NCBI GenBank assembly: GCA_030490835.1
Contig: CM059977.1
Span: forward strand, 16,091,399 to 16,155,398
Length of the DNA: 64,000 nt
Direction of reading: 5' to 3'
Origin: Annona cherimola
Lineage: Eukaryota; Streptophyta; Magnoliopsida; Magnoliales; Annonaceae
Shown: positions 35,901 through 49,100 of the stretch, piece by piece
Numbering within the stretch: the stretch's first letter is position 1
Layout of the letters: each line of letters opens with the position of its first letter
Translations under genes and position numbers: made by a program
The notes under the pieces: model-generated
What the model was told of the DNA's origin: nothing
Databases searched by the model: none
The model's input: the letters and a program-made list of their open reading frames with translations, nothing else

Positions 35901-36359
35901 ATCATGGTCCATGGATTTCTACTAGCATTATGGTTTCCAATCGTCATTCAGTCCAGCGAAGGCCTAAAAGGTGCTTTGTCAAGCGAAATACGGACGCCTG
36001 TTGTTCGAGATTGTGATGAATGTTTTATAGCAATTATTAGCAGCCAAAAGTCTGGAGGTGTCACTGGCTTCTCGACGTGGAGTTCAGAGATGTAGAGATT
36101 GAAACGGGTTCTTTTCTATTCAAATTTCTTGAAGCCAATGTCGTAATCTTATCCAACCTTGGAATTTTGATAGAAGAGATCAGCCATGCCCGTTTGAAAT
36201 TTGAAAAAATAAATTTTCTCTTGTCCTTAGAACTGTCAAGCAGCATCTTGCAAACCTTGCTATTAGCGATCATAGTTAGGATCATGAACGGTGGGGAAGG
36301 CCACATGATTGTACAAGGGTAATGCTATGTAAGGACAATTTTCTTTGCAATGAATGAAC
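32962..36359. other. Long intergenic stretch; GC-richer part at 35200-36330
   Basis: 32.96-35.2 kb is AT-rich with no gene. 35200-36330 has near-genic base composition and several open frames on both strands (e.g. 35196-35552 minus, 35617-35844 plus, 36061-36322 on both). I recognise no protein family in any. It could be a decayed gene, a lineage-specific transcript or captured DNA. Confidence 0.3.
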
Positions 36360-36760
36360 TAAGAGTGTGTTTGACTAAACATAAAACTTTTTAACTTACA
36401 AATCTTTTATTCTCTATAACCGTTTTATATTTTACTGTACAATTATTATACTATTCAATCATTTCTAAATAACTACTTATATAACTAATCTATCTATTTT
36501 AATTTTATTCTTTTTACTCATCATCATTACTCTTATCATATCACATAACGAAGGTATTCGTGCTTGGATGACGGTTTAGGATTAACCTCGTGAAAACTTT
36601 ATATTCCCTGGGGAGGTTCTACCTCGTGGAAACACTCTTTAATGGAACTTTATCGTCGTAACTAACAAATATCACATCATTTTCTCCTATTTAAAAAACT
36701 TTTATACTAAAATATTTTCTTTCAAAAGTTTTATCACTTATTAAAGTATACTTTTTTTTA
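36360..36760 (+). mobile_element. MITE, family B, split by a 122-bp insertion
   Basis: Left end GTGTGTTTGACTAAACATAA; body with TTTTATTCTCTATAACC, ACTATTCAATCATTTCTAAATAACTA, CTATTTTAATTTTATTC and ATCATTACTCTTATCATATCACAT. The body then stops at 36546 and resumes at 36678 with CATTTTCTCCTATTTAAAAAAC, so it is interrupted by foreign sequence. Confidence 0.7.
36538..36677. mobile_element. 122-bp insertion with 9-bp target duplication
   Basis: ATATCACAT is present at both 36538-36546 and 36669-36677, bracketing 122 bases (AACGAAGGTATTCGTG...) that are absent from every other family B copy. Nine-base duplications are typical of Mutator-like elements, but the ends are not convincing inverted repeats, so the class is open. 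Confidence 0.6.
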
Positions 36761-37374
36761 TCTCTTATGGTTCACTAGAAAGATGTAAGATGACTTTTTT
36801 CTTGATGGAGTGTATGTATATTGCAACTTAGTTTAGATTTATAATCAAGTTCAAAGAAAATGACAAGCTCTTATCTATCTACTTGAGGAAGACAATAAAC
36901 TTCTATTAAATATCTATGGAGACAAAGCTCCATCTTTGATCCATGAACATCCACGGGATTGGCAAAGACTGCCAACGTAGATCATTGGCCACCTAGTTAA
37001 CATAAAAAATTAACTTGTATATTTATTGAAAAAATCGTTAAAAAAATTTAGGTCAGCTACAACATAGAAATTGTCCTTTTTATCATGGGTATATGTGTTT
37101 CTAATCAGTCAGTGCCTTTTCCTTCGAACTTTATTTCCGTGATTTGTATGTGCTCGGGATTTTTCTACTTGGAGACATCCAAATCGATCCAAATACTCCA
37201 TAATCGGATCTTTTGATTCGGATTCTAAGTTGCTTCAGAGCGCACATGCTGTCAATCCTTGCTATAGCGTGATCAATATCATTCCAGTGATTGAATGCAA
37301 TGAGATGACGTTTTCATTTAAAAAATTTATTTTAATTTAAATATTAATTTTATTCTCATTTAATATCTTTTTCA

Positions 37375-38055
37375 AAGTCTGTTTGGCAATTTCATGAACT
37401 TGTTAATAAATTTTTAATCTAAATTTTTTTATTCTCAATAATTATTTTAATTTCTAATCATTTCTTGATATATTCTTGTACAACTATAATGCACTTCAAT
37501 AATTTCTCTATAAGCATATTATAAAAATATTATCTATTTTAACTTTATTTTTTTATTTATGATCCTTAACTCTGTCATATCACACCAATTTTCACATGTG
37601 TGCTTGAGATAAAAAATGATGTGATATAATAAAAGTAACGATGATGAGTAAAAAGAATAAAATTAAAATAAAGAGGTTAGGTGCGTAGATGGTAGTTTAG
37701 AAACAATTCAAAAGTAGAGTAGATGTAGGAAAACGTAAAAAAATAATTAAAAAATAGGATAATTATGAAGAGTAAAAAATTTTAGTTTTAGTGTTAAAAA
37801 ATTCTTTATAAGTAAAACTTTTTTAACTAAAATTTTTCACTCTTCACAACCACATTATTTTTTAATTATTTATTCACTTTTCTATACAATAATCCTATTT
37901 TTTAATTATTTATATATAACTACATATACATCTAACTTATTTATTTTAATTTTATTCTCTTTACTCCTCATTATTAGGTCTATCATATCATATCATATTC
38001 TCTCATTTAAAAAATTTTCATAATAAATTTTATCACTTCTAAAACACACATAAAT
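37375..38055. mobile_element. Cluster of three family B MITEs
   Basis: Three copies lie end to end: about 37375-37610 (plus), 37615-37795 (minus) and 37800-38055 (plus). Each has the TCAATCATTT, TTTTAACTTTATT and ATCATATCACA-type body blocks. The alternating orientation suggests repeated insertion into, or beside, existing copies. Confidence 0.6.
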
Positions 38056-38059
38056 AAAC

Positions 38060-40790
38060 CTACCAAAAAATTTTACACCGAGAGATTGCCATTCAAAAAT
38101 TAAAATTTTTTTTTTATCAAATAACAAACATCAAACACAACCTCGATAGATAATAAACTTATTTCCTCGTTCTAAATATTACACTTTTCATTTTGCCATA
38201 TAGGATTTTTATTTTGCAGAAGCAGAGCAAGACACTCCCTAAAAAATTACACTCCAGAAAATCGAAGACGGTCCACGTGGCAGTGAATTAGGGTAATTTC
38301 GTAATTAGATAGTATAGCATGAGCATTTCATTTTAAGACTCCCACCGTGTTTTTGGGGCGCGTCCCCAGCGCAGCGCACTGCGCCCGCCTTCCCCAATGC
38401 GTAAAGAGATGCGACTTTGCGCTCCGACGGCGAAAGGCATTTGGTACGCCGGCTCTCGACATTGACCTATTGCACGTGTCGACTCAGGCAGCCGGAATAC
38501 TCGAGTTAAACATCCATCACTCTTTGACGGTTGTCAGCTGAAGGAGACGGATGGATTTTTTTTTTTTTTTTTTTTTTGGGCGCGACCGTCCACTAATAAG
38601 GTCTCACCGATGAGACCGTTTATCAGCTGAGGCAGCTACTAGTTTTTGGCAACAATTTCCATTTTGTTTCCCGTCCGTTCTTTCCCACTTTTAAGTGCCG
38701 GTGTCGGCGGTGTGCCATCTGCATCGTACTTTCGGAGCACCGTAGTTTCTGCTCCCGCCACGCATAGAGAAGTGCAGAGGATCACACTTGCACTTGCCAG
38801 TTGCCAGTTGCCAGTCGCCAGTCGCCAGTCGCCACTCGCGGGTTTGCAAGTTGCAAGGGTAAAGTGGTGAACCCCTCAGTTTCTCTTCGATCCGCCGCGA
38901 CTGACGACCCCAAAACTTTCCACTCCCGTAAATGCAATGCACAGAAATTACCTTGTAAATCAATGTTACGAGATACAGACTGGTCATTGGACTGGTGGAG
39001 AAATTAGCTTGGTTACAAGCATTTCAACTTTTTAATTAAACATATTTAAACGGCCGACGTTAGCGTTGTATAATTATCTCTTCGGTGATCAAAATTTAAT
39101 TTTTTTTTTCAAAAAATAGTTGAATGGTTGAGCCGATTCAGGCGGTCAGACGGCAATTCGACTTCGAAGGATGCGAACGGCTGGTAAAACCGGCCGGTAC
39201 AGCTATGGTCCGTTCAACCATGTAAGCATTCGTATGTGTGCTTCTAATCATCTAAAAAAACCAATGAGAAGACACAGAAGTATATCTGATCGTCCAATGT
39301 CCAGTTGTCTAGTGTCCACGAACGAGGCTCGCGTGGACAATTTAGTCATATGCACTAGCCATCTCGGCGTTCGGAAAATACTATACTTTGACAGCTTGAC
39401 CCTGGCTACGCAACCACCTCCAAGTCTCCAACTGATTTTGCGTAGCACCTTTGAGACTTTTCATTTTATAACTATGATCCGATGCAACTCCTTTTTTGTC
39501 GCCAGCTTGGATTCTGCAGAGTAATCTGAGGGGAAGATTCAAGGTTCAAGTATTGGGTAGAGCCTTCGTCATATATCTGACATGATAAAAAACTGCAACC
39601 CTTCTGTTCGTGAACTCCTTTGGCTTTTAAGTTTCAAAATTTTTTTAATTTTAAATCATTGATAACATTCATTTATATTCTTTTGATTTATGATATTAAA
39701 GTTTATATATTAAGAATTTTATTATCTATTTAATAATTGTATATTTACTCCTAAAAGATGTTAAGTTTTTCAAATATATAATTTTCTAATTAAGATTATT
39801 TTTGACATCTTAAATAAATATCTATTAATAAAGATATTAAATGGTTTAGTTTTAAAATGTTTTTCAAATTTTAAAAATAAAAGGGCACATGGGTTGCATT
39901 AGATTGGAAGTCGTTCATCAATTCTCTACTATTAACTATTATGAAAAAGGTAAAAACAATTTAAAATATTAAAGAGGAAAAATATCAATAATAGATATAA
40001 ATTCTTATCAAGCGTAAAAGAACAGCAAAGAGCAAAATGAAACGTATATTTAGTATTTTTTCATTTTAATTATTTATTTTATATATTCAACTGATGGGTA
40101 TAGTAAGGCGCAACAAATTACACTCTTATCAAGGTGCAATATAACAAATGGGGCATGTTTTGATTAAAAAACTTCATCTGCCTCATTTAGATCACCTGTG
40201 ATAAATTAAAAAGAGAAAAAAATTCACCATTTTCTTCATCATTGTGATGTAATTATTTTTATATAGTTGCTATATTTACTTTGTTATTATTTTTTACCCA
40301 AACACCCATCGCAACGTTTTCTTATTTTCTTAACATTTTTTCTAAATATCTTCTCCATTATTTTCATTGCTACTAAACCAACGCTTAGTATTATTTATTC
40401 AACTATGATATAAGTTTTATCAAAATCACAAATATAAGAAAAAGGTATAAATCATTTTAATATAATTGTTTGATTTATAAGTTAGTTTTAATGTCGCTAA
40501 TACAACATGTAAATAATTATTATTGTGTGGATGAATAATTCTATGCAATTTAATAATGTATATACGATTGTATTTTAATGTTTTTTATAATGTATATGCG
40601 ATTATAATGTGGCTTACCAAATATTCCAATTGAGTAAGTCCTTTAAACCATTATAAAATTAAATCATGTAATTTGTTTGGAGTTCGATTTAATCATCAAT
40701 ATGTGCCCCAATTTATTGGTGTGCATCCTAATCAGGGTACAACACGATAGCACTTAAATTTTATCGTAAAATAATAAAAATATTTACCGC
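38060..40790. other. Intergenic; GC-rich patches, no gene recognised
   Basis: 38340-38520, 38650-38900 and 39040-39540 are GC-richer than the surroundings and contain overlapping frames without recognisable domains. 39590-40780 is AT-rich. These could be remnants of a promoter or gene. No RNA gene is seen. Confidence 0.3.
38794..38836. repeat. 7-bp tandem repeat (TTGCCAG/TCGCCAG)n
   Basis: About six head-to-tail units of T(T/C)GCCAG; the first three have TT and the last three TC, which suggests stepwise expansion of a variant unit. Confidence 0.85.
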
Positions 40791-40879
40791 CGGGACGAGT
40801 AGGAGGATGCGTAAGATTCACGGGGCGAATGGCGAGGGGGGAAATGGCTTCCGTCACATCCTGGGGCATTATCGTAATT

Positions 40880-41254
40880 TCGTTCAGTAGACGGGTGTGG
40901 CATATGGTGGTGGCCCTTGGGGGGCTAATAAATGGAGGGATGGATGCGCCGCTGCTGCTGCTGCTGTTGCTGCTGCAAGTGTAGCTGACCGGTTCTCTCC
41001 TTTACTTTCTACAGCGCGGAAGGACTGCAGTCTCAGGCTTTCAGCTCCTGCTGCCGCCCCTGCAGGTGAAAAATACCGCTTCTCGTCTGTATCCGTCCAC
41101 CAATCTCTCTCTCGGCCCTTCTCTCTCCTCTCTTCCACTCCAAAGCTGGAAGCTCTTCAGAGGGGGAGAACTACGATAGAGAGAGAGAGAGCAGCAGCAG
41201 CAGCGGTCGCTGGCTGATTAATTGCTGGCTCGCACGATCTCTCTTCTCGCACGG
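40880..41254 (+). promoter_or_regulatory. Promoter-proximal region and 5'-UTR exon of the SPL gene
   Basis: A GC-rich island with GCTGCT runs (40950-40975), CT-rich stretches, and an AG then CAG repeat (41178-41205). It ends at CGCACGG followed by the donor GTAAGT at 41255. This is the usual layout of a non-coding first exon. No clear TATA box was found. Confidence 0.5.
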
Positions 41255-43101
41255 GTAAGTCTGTTCGGCAACCCTCTGCTCATTAATAAAGAGATTCATT
41301 TCTTCTTCCACGGATCCAAAACATTTCCAACACGGGAAAATAAAAATAAAAATAGAAAGTCAGGTTTTGGGGGTAAAATTCTTCATTGTTTTCTGCTATT
41401 GTCTGAAACAAGGAAACGGCATTCATGAAAAGGACTCCTACAACCTTTAAATTGCAGTAAAATCTACGAATTAACAAACCGATCTTAAAAGCATCTTTAA
41501 ATGCGTTATAAATTTTCTTGATTTTACTTCTCATCTGAAAAGAACCGGCTTAAATAAGCTAACCTCGAATGGATGTGAAGTCCTTTTCTGTTCCTTCGTA
41601 ATTTTTTTTTCCCGACATCCGTTTCTGTTGAGGTAAATTTTAGTAAGGAAGGAAGTGAAAAATCGCTTCTCTACCACCAGTAACGCAGTAACTTCCACTC
41701 CTCCCCTCTTTATTGGCTGGAAGCGCCCATCAATGGCATACGACAACTTGGAACGGGTAAAATGAGCTGCTTCGCCTCAAATCTGTTAAAAGACCGTAGA
41801 TGAGGCAAATTTTCAAAAGACTCTTCATGCAATGCTCCAGATGCGATAAATTGTACTTCTTTTGGCTTGCAAGTTGAGAAATCCGAGGAAGAAGCGTTGG
41901 TTGTCCACATGGGTTTATTCGCAAGAAAGCGATTTACTGGTTCTTTTTTTAAAAAATAAAATAAAAATTTGTTGACTTGAATTTGTTCATGACGAGCAGG
42001 TAGATGACATGAGGGCCATTGGATTTTCCAATTTTTGGCTGAGGGATGATGCAAATTGACATGATCTGCCTGGCTGTTGGAGAAATCTATCTGGAACTAC
42101 CGGTTGATCTTGTTTGCTGTTAAAAAATCGTCATGAGGATGGCCGATAATGCTATAGTTCCTGTATGCAAATGGTACAATCAAAAGGGCTCTTTCGGTTG
42201 ACGTGGGACTAGATTTATTCCTTGTCGTTTGTTCGAGAAGTGGGGAGTCAAGCGCGCTAGACGTCGGGATTGCAAAACAGTACAATTTTCACTGTGACAA
42301 AACTGCAGCTTTCAGATGGTAAGGCGGTTTTACTGCCTAATCTTTCAAGAAAACGGGTTGTAACTTTAAAGGATAACGTTTTACTTTTCTTTTTTTTTTT
42401 TTTTTTTTTTAATCCCTCTTGGGGGGACAGATGGAGTAACTTTGAGAGGGGTGATGTGGAAACAGGGAACATTAATATTTGGAAAGGTTTTTTTTTGGAG
42501 AAGATGGTAAATTGTGTTCAATCTCGAAGCATTCTTGTGGTTGCCAATAAATGCGCAATTTGCTTGCCCAAGAGAGTCGCGTTATGGTAAGCGTGGGTGC
42601 ACGAAATGCTCGTATCCTGGAAGTTGTAAGCCATTGAACGAAGGGATGTTGTTGGGATTTTTCTGTCTTTAGAGTGACATTGCAGCAGGGTAAGAGTATT
42701 GTTTGGTTAGATTTGAATACGTTCATAGCATATGCAAAACGGATTTCTAGGAGAATGGATTAGCTGGAGGGCGCATCTGTTATCGGAAGGGAACATAAAT
42801 AATCCGCTGTGTAAGAAAATGTTTTGTACCTGGAAAAGACAGATTTTACTGGTGAGCGTAGTTGTTCATCTGTGGCGTTAGCCTGTTAGGTCTTATGGTC
42901 TTTTAATTTCTGGAGAGATCTCCTGTTTCCATTTGCAGTGTTTCTGAATTGCAAGGTCGTGTCACCTTTAAACAATCACTAGGTGGTGTTGGATTTGCAG
43001 TTTCTTAAATTTTCTGTTAGAATGTCTCTCTTGAATTGTTTTAAATTTGTTTCCTATGCAAAATTGGCTCCATCTGATGAAAGTTTCATGTGCGTCTGCA
43101 G
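41255..43101 (+). other. 5'-UTR intron of the SPL gene
   Basis: The donor GTAAGT at 41255 and the acceptor GTCTGCAG ending at 43101 define an intron of 1,847 bases. Inside are a T20 run (about 42392-42411) and no repeat I recognise. Confidence 0.6.
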
Positions 43102-43103
43102 GC

Positions 43104-43118
43104 ATGAACAGAATGTGA
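43104..43118 (+). other. Short upstream ORF (4 codons plus stop) in the SPL leader
   Basis: ATG AAC AGA ATG TGA starts three bases after the predicted acceptor and ends 26 bases before the main start at 43145. If the splice site is right, every SPL mRNA of this form carries it, and it could lower initiation at the main start. Confidence 0.5.
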
Positions 43119-43144
43119 ATTCCTTCGCCGGGCATTTCTCTGCA

Positions 43145-46100
43145 ATGGAGTGGAATGTAAAGACTCCAATTTGGGACTGGGAGAGCACGGTTGTTTTCGA
43201 TGGGAGAGTCAGTGAGACTTCCAAGCAAGAAAAGCATATGGACTGGACGGTTGATGGAGAAGGAGGAATTGATAATGGCTCTGTGTACTCACCTGGGGGT
43301 GGTGGTTGTTCTGGTTCTGAATTGGGTAATGGCTCTTCATCCAAAAGCTCGATTTCTGCCTCTGTGGATTCTTCATTAAAGACAGGTATCAGAACATCTG
43401 TATTTAATCTTCAGAAGATTGAAGGTTTTCCTAAAGAACTTCATGGAAAGAGAGAATTGGGAAGGGTGGAGGATGCTGAAACTTCTCCAGAATTGGTATC
43501 TTCAATTGGTACCCATGAGCCTCCAATTGGTCTAAAGCTGGGTAAGCGCACCTATTTTGAAGACGTTTGCACAGGGAATGCAATTAAAGTGAACTCATCG
43601 TTTTCTGTGGCTTCCGCAACGTCAAACAATCCCGTTAAGAAGCCCAGGGCTTTATGTCAGAGCAATCAAACCCCACATTGCCAAGTTGAAGGCTGCAATC
43701 TTGACCTCTCTTTAGCCAAAGATTACCATCGCAAACATCGTGTATGCGAAAACCATTCCAAATGTTCGAAGGTCATTGTTGCTGGTCAGGAGCGCCGGTT
43801 TTGCCAGCAGTGCAGCAGGTGAGTCTATCAATAATTTATCAAGGTGAATTGTTAGTTGATAATTTCTTCTATAGCATGTGTTTTCATTCTCTGCCTCTTA
43901 GATTTTTCTTCTGGTTTGTTAGTGATCCCAACCCTACTGATGATGACATGTGTGACAAAGTTATTATTCTCCCCCTTTCTTCTTTTTCCTCTTTCTCCAC
44001 GCATGCAATAATATTGTTGTGCTTACAGATCTCATAACCTTTGTCTAATGATATTCAAAGGAGAATCAACCCTTGACCATTCAAAAATGAAAATTTTGCA
44101 AAGCATCCAAAAACTATAAATGTGCAGTAGTGCACAGCTCTCTGTGGAGCTCAAGTAATCTTCTGTTTGTTCCAAATTTGAGAACTTTCTGGCTTCAGTT
44201 CAACGATTCATTTCATGCTCTCTATGTGGTGTGTTCGGATTTCTTGACCAAGTAAAATTAACATTTATTGTCCATCCGTTATGGGACTCCGTGGATGGTG
44301 TCGGTGGCTGGTATTCTGTGTCACTTGAGCGATTTCTTGCTAGTCGCAACCTCTTTCTTACTCATCTGAAGCTAGAAGTAGCCTAAGCTTTCAAACAATG
44401 TTTAATGATCAACAGCATAATGCTTATTAAAAAAGCAGCCAAGCAGCTTGCAACTGTCAAATAAGATCAAAGCAGGACCTTCCACACTGTAAATTCTGTG
44501 ATATGCTGAAAATGAAAATTGTTTAACTATTCTTCTAGCGTACATTTTAAACTTGGGATGTGTTTGTTTACGTTTAAAAGTATTCGATTTAAAACTTTTC
44601 ACTCTCCACTACTACCCTATTTTTAAATTTTTTTTTATATCTTACTATACAACTATCATATTTTTCAATCATTTCTATACAATTATTCATACAACTAATT
44701 TATCTATTTTAACATAATTCTTTTTACTTGCATCATTACCTTTTATCATTTCACATCATTGTCTCCTATTCCAAAAACATTTACCTCAAAAACCTTTCAT
44801 CCAAAAGTTTTATCATTTTCCAAACACACTCTTGATTGGTTTCATGCTATGCATGTTTGGAATCGCCATGGTTCAATTTGAGCTACATTGCATGCATATG
44901 TTGCAAAGATGGATCAATGTTGGGCCCACCCCAGATGTTTGTTTAATCTATGTTTAGAGTATTTTAACATGTTACAAGTGATTTGTATTTCTTCTATGCA
45001 GAATTGATGAAATTTGGACAAAATTGCAGGTTTCATGAGTTGTCTGAGTTTGATGAGAAAAAGCGAAGTTGCCGTAGGCGTCTATCTGATCATAATGCAC
45101 GTCGGCGGAAGCCACAATCAGAGACACTATCATTTAATTCTACGAGGCTGTCCACGCCATTGCATGGTAATTCTCTAATGTATAAGAGTTTTTACATTTA
45201 TTTCTTGGATCATTGAATTTAATTCAACAACCTATGACAGGCCCTATATCATTGTCAGCAACAATGTGGGGAAAAAAGGAACGGAAGGAGAGAGGGAAAA
45301 AACAAAAAGTGACAAGTCCTCTCTGCCATTTGCTATTCCTTCAGTCAAAATGACTTCTGTTTTATAAACAGATTTTGAATCAAATAATGTTATGGCCTGT
45401 TTGCCACTGTAAGATCATTGGTTTTGAGGTTTTAATGCTTTCATTTTTCTAACTATAATCATTTTTAATGTTTCTGGGGAAGTGTTTTGAGTTTTTTCTT
45501 ATATGAATTGTGCTGATGCATCCCTTCTTTCATGTGTCTCTAGACTTGTATTTTGCAAATCCAGCTACTGTTGTCAATTTAGAAACCCTTTGTTTTGTCA
45601 TAGTTCTGCTGTGGTTGGCTGTTTGTAGTTCATACAAAAAGGTTGGAGGGCCCAGCATGCATTTTTAGGATAAAACAGTCTATAATCTTTGTTGTGCGGT
45701 GCTGCCTTTGACCAACTCTTTGTTGGTAATTGAGGATATATTGGTGACCCATAAAAAGATATTATTGCTTTTAACTCTATTATGCATATAATCATTTATG
45801 AAAAAAATGTTGCTTTAAATTTAATGACTTATGGAAATACATGAGGCTCATACATGCAGCCGCAATAAATAAATATGAAATACATAAGGCTCGTATGTGC
45901 AGCCCCAATTAGCAAACTATGACTCCAATGCATAAAAATCAAGTTTATGGTAATACAGATATGAACTCAATTGTTTGAGGAGAAATAAAGGGCTTTGGGT
46001 GATATTTTGTAATAAAAGCAATACCATTTTCAATGCTATCATTAGTACATCTAATATTATCAGTCATCATCATCATCATCATCATAAGCCATTTCCCACC

Positions 46101-49100
46101 TATGTGGGGTCGGCTGCCTGGATTCTGTTACGCCATTCTTGGCGATGTAAGACTAAATTTTCTGTAATTTGTAATATTTTTAAATCTTGTTTAATTACTT
46201 CCATCCATGTTTTTTTGGGTCTTCCTCTCATTCTCCTACCACCTTCTACTTGGATAGACTCTGTTTTCCTAACCGGTGCTACTTCAGACCTCTTTTTAAC
46301 ATGACCAAACCATCTTAATCTATTTTCTCTCATTTTATCATAAATTGGTCTCACTTTTAAGTTTTCTCGAATTACTTCATTCCTAATTTTATCTTTTCTT
46401 GTTTTACCACTCATCCACCTTAACATTCTCATTTTCGCTACGCTCATTTTTTGTATATGTTGCTCTTTAACTGCCCAACATTCTGCCTCATAAAGTTCTA
46501 CTCCATCTTCTTGTGTGTCCCATTTTACTTCTTCTATCATTCTTTTTCTAAAAAGTTCTATGTTATTTCCTTTTAAATTCCACCATTTAATTTTTGGAAT
46601 TACATTGCCTTTAGTTTTTGTTGACTCTTTTTGTGTATATATATCCATCATTAATAATCTATGTTGCATAGCTAAGCTCTCATCTGGGATAACTTTACAA
46701 TTTATACAAAGGGATGTATTCAATTTTCTTATAAGGAAGAAATCTATTTGGCTAGAATTGGTCCCACTCTTAAAAGTTATCAAGTGTTCATCTCGTTTTT
46801 GAAATAAGGTATTTGTTATAACTAAATCATATGCTATAGCAAAGTCCAAAATGACATTTCCCATTTCGTTCCTTATTCCAAAGCCGAAACCTCCATGACT
46901 TCTCTCATATCCTACCTTTTTCTTTCCTACATGTCCATTTAAATCTCCACCTATCACAACTTTTTCTTGGTTAGATGTCCTTTGCATAATACTATCTAAG
47001 TCATCTCAAAATTGTTTCTTGATTCTATCATCTAATCCTACTCGTGGTGCATAAGCACTAATCACATTTAAGACCTCTGCACCTAATACAAGTTTTATTT
47101 GGATAATTCTATCATTTACTCTATTGACATCTACAACTTTATTTATAAAATTGTTATCTACTATTATTCCTACACCATTTCTATTATCATCCTTTCCTAT
47201 ATACCATAATTTGAATCCATTAATCTCTTTAGCATTCTCTTCTTTCCACCTAGTCTCTTGAGGGCATGCTATATTAATTTTTCTCCTTCTTATAACATCT
47301 ACTACTTCCATACTTTTCCCTGAAAGAGTCCCAACATTCCACGAGGCAAAACGGACCTTGTGTTTTGGTATCACCTTCTTCCCTAAACCATGTCCATAGA
47401 GGCATGAGAACCTTTGTTGACTTTTCGCCACAACCGGACGTTGTTGTAGCGCGTCGCTTCCGGGGGGACGCCCTAGCAACCCTTGCCCATTTTTCACTAC
47501 ATCCGAGCTCCGATGTAGCGCGTCGCTTCTGGGGAAACGCCCTAGCAACCCTTGCTCATTTCTCACTACAGCCGAGCTCCGCTGCAGCGCGTCGCTTACA
47601 GGGGACGCCCTAGCATTAACAATTTTTAATATATTTTTAGAATCCATAAGAGATGTGGCGGTGATTTTTAATGGCACCGGCTGCCAGCCTGATATGCCAA
47701 CCCTCGCTTTTTTCTCGGGCTTGGGACCGGCAATAAGATAGAAACTCTTACTGGCAAGGTTAGTACCTCTAATATTATTAGTAAGAGTTGAAATTGAAGA
47801 AAACATTTATTTTCTAGGATAATTTATTGGCCATTGGCCACCTCCCAAAAAAGATCTTTTTGTATAAATAAAAGTTAGAATTGATGAAAGTGTTTGTTTT
47901 CTATTGGTAATTTTTTGGCCTCCTCCCAAAAATATCCTGCCAAAAATATCTTCCAAAAGATAATATCGATAAAGCAGACACTGCCCATGATATCACTTTG
48001 ATGAATCTGTGTTTTTCTCAACAGGGTAATATTGGCATTTGTGAGCAATGTTTCCCTTCTCAATACATATAAATTTATCCTTGTCTTGAATTTATCATCG
48101 TTATTGTGAATATTGCCTAATTGTATTGCTAAAAGCTTGCGATTATTTTAATAAATATAAATTCACATTTTCACGAAATATCTATGCAAATCTCTTATTT
48201 TCCATGTAGGGTATTTCCAGAACATGCATATGTATATGATAGACCTTTGATCAGAGTACATCCGTTTAAATGCAAACTCTCTCTTCAATGCAAGGCACAT
48301 GCAAGAGAAGGGGTGGAGAACCCTTTAATTTTGCACTTGGTTGTACGGAGTGCAGAACTTTCAAACTCAGACTTATGAAGTTTAGTGCATCTTTGAAAAT
48401 GTCTTATATTTTTCCAAATGCTAGTCTCATGGAGAAATTCTTGGGGACTTTTAGATGTTTCTGTATCATTCTATTAAACTGTTTTGTCACAATTTCCACA
48501 TTCCATGTCCTTCTGCAGTGTTTTGCACATTTTGACAACTCTTTACAGGACTCTATCATCCTCTGAAAAACTCTGCAATTAGTAACTTTAAAAAAAAAAA
48601 AAAAACTAAATACAACAAAATCAGCCAGCTAAGCATGGTGAGGATGATATCAAAAAAAGCATGGTGAGAATTGTCGTTCTGTAACATAGTGGCTGGCTTC
48701 TTGAACAAGCATGACATGTACGCTGATATCTGCAGTAATGAATGAGCAAACGGCCAATGAAACCAACAGCATATGTCACCCTCAATAACCTTTTCTTTCC
48801 AGTTTCTTCAAATAGCGCTGGCTAAGAACACAAGTGAGAAATGAAACAGACTGCACCAATATATTGCACTGTACTGACTAACCCCAATGACCAACCACAT
48901 GCAATTTGCACTGCATATTGCCAAGACAAAAAATAGTGATTTTCTTTTGAAGGCAGTTTCTATTTGTCTTTCATTCAACAAGACTAGAATCAATTTCAAC
49001 CAACAAACACGCAAAAGCAAGCTGCTTATCTTGATCTTCGTTCAGTACCTTCTCTGAATATTAATAGTAGGACTGCCAAAAGCATGAAAAAGATGTGCCC

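Noticed and set aside
46064..46084. (ATC)n run taken as an ordinary microsatellite
   Set aside because: It is the 3' tail of the RTE LINE, directly next to the target duplication.
46515..46802. Plus-strand frames within 46.0-47.6 kb
   Set aside because: Antisense shadows of the RTE LINE.
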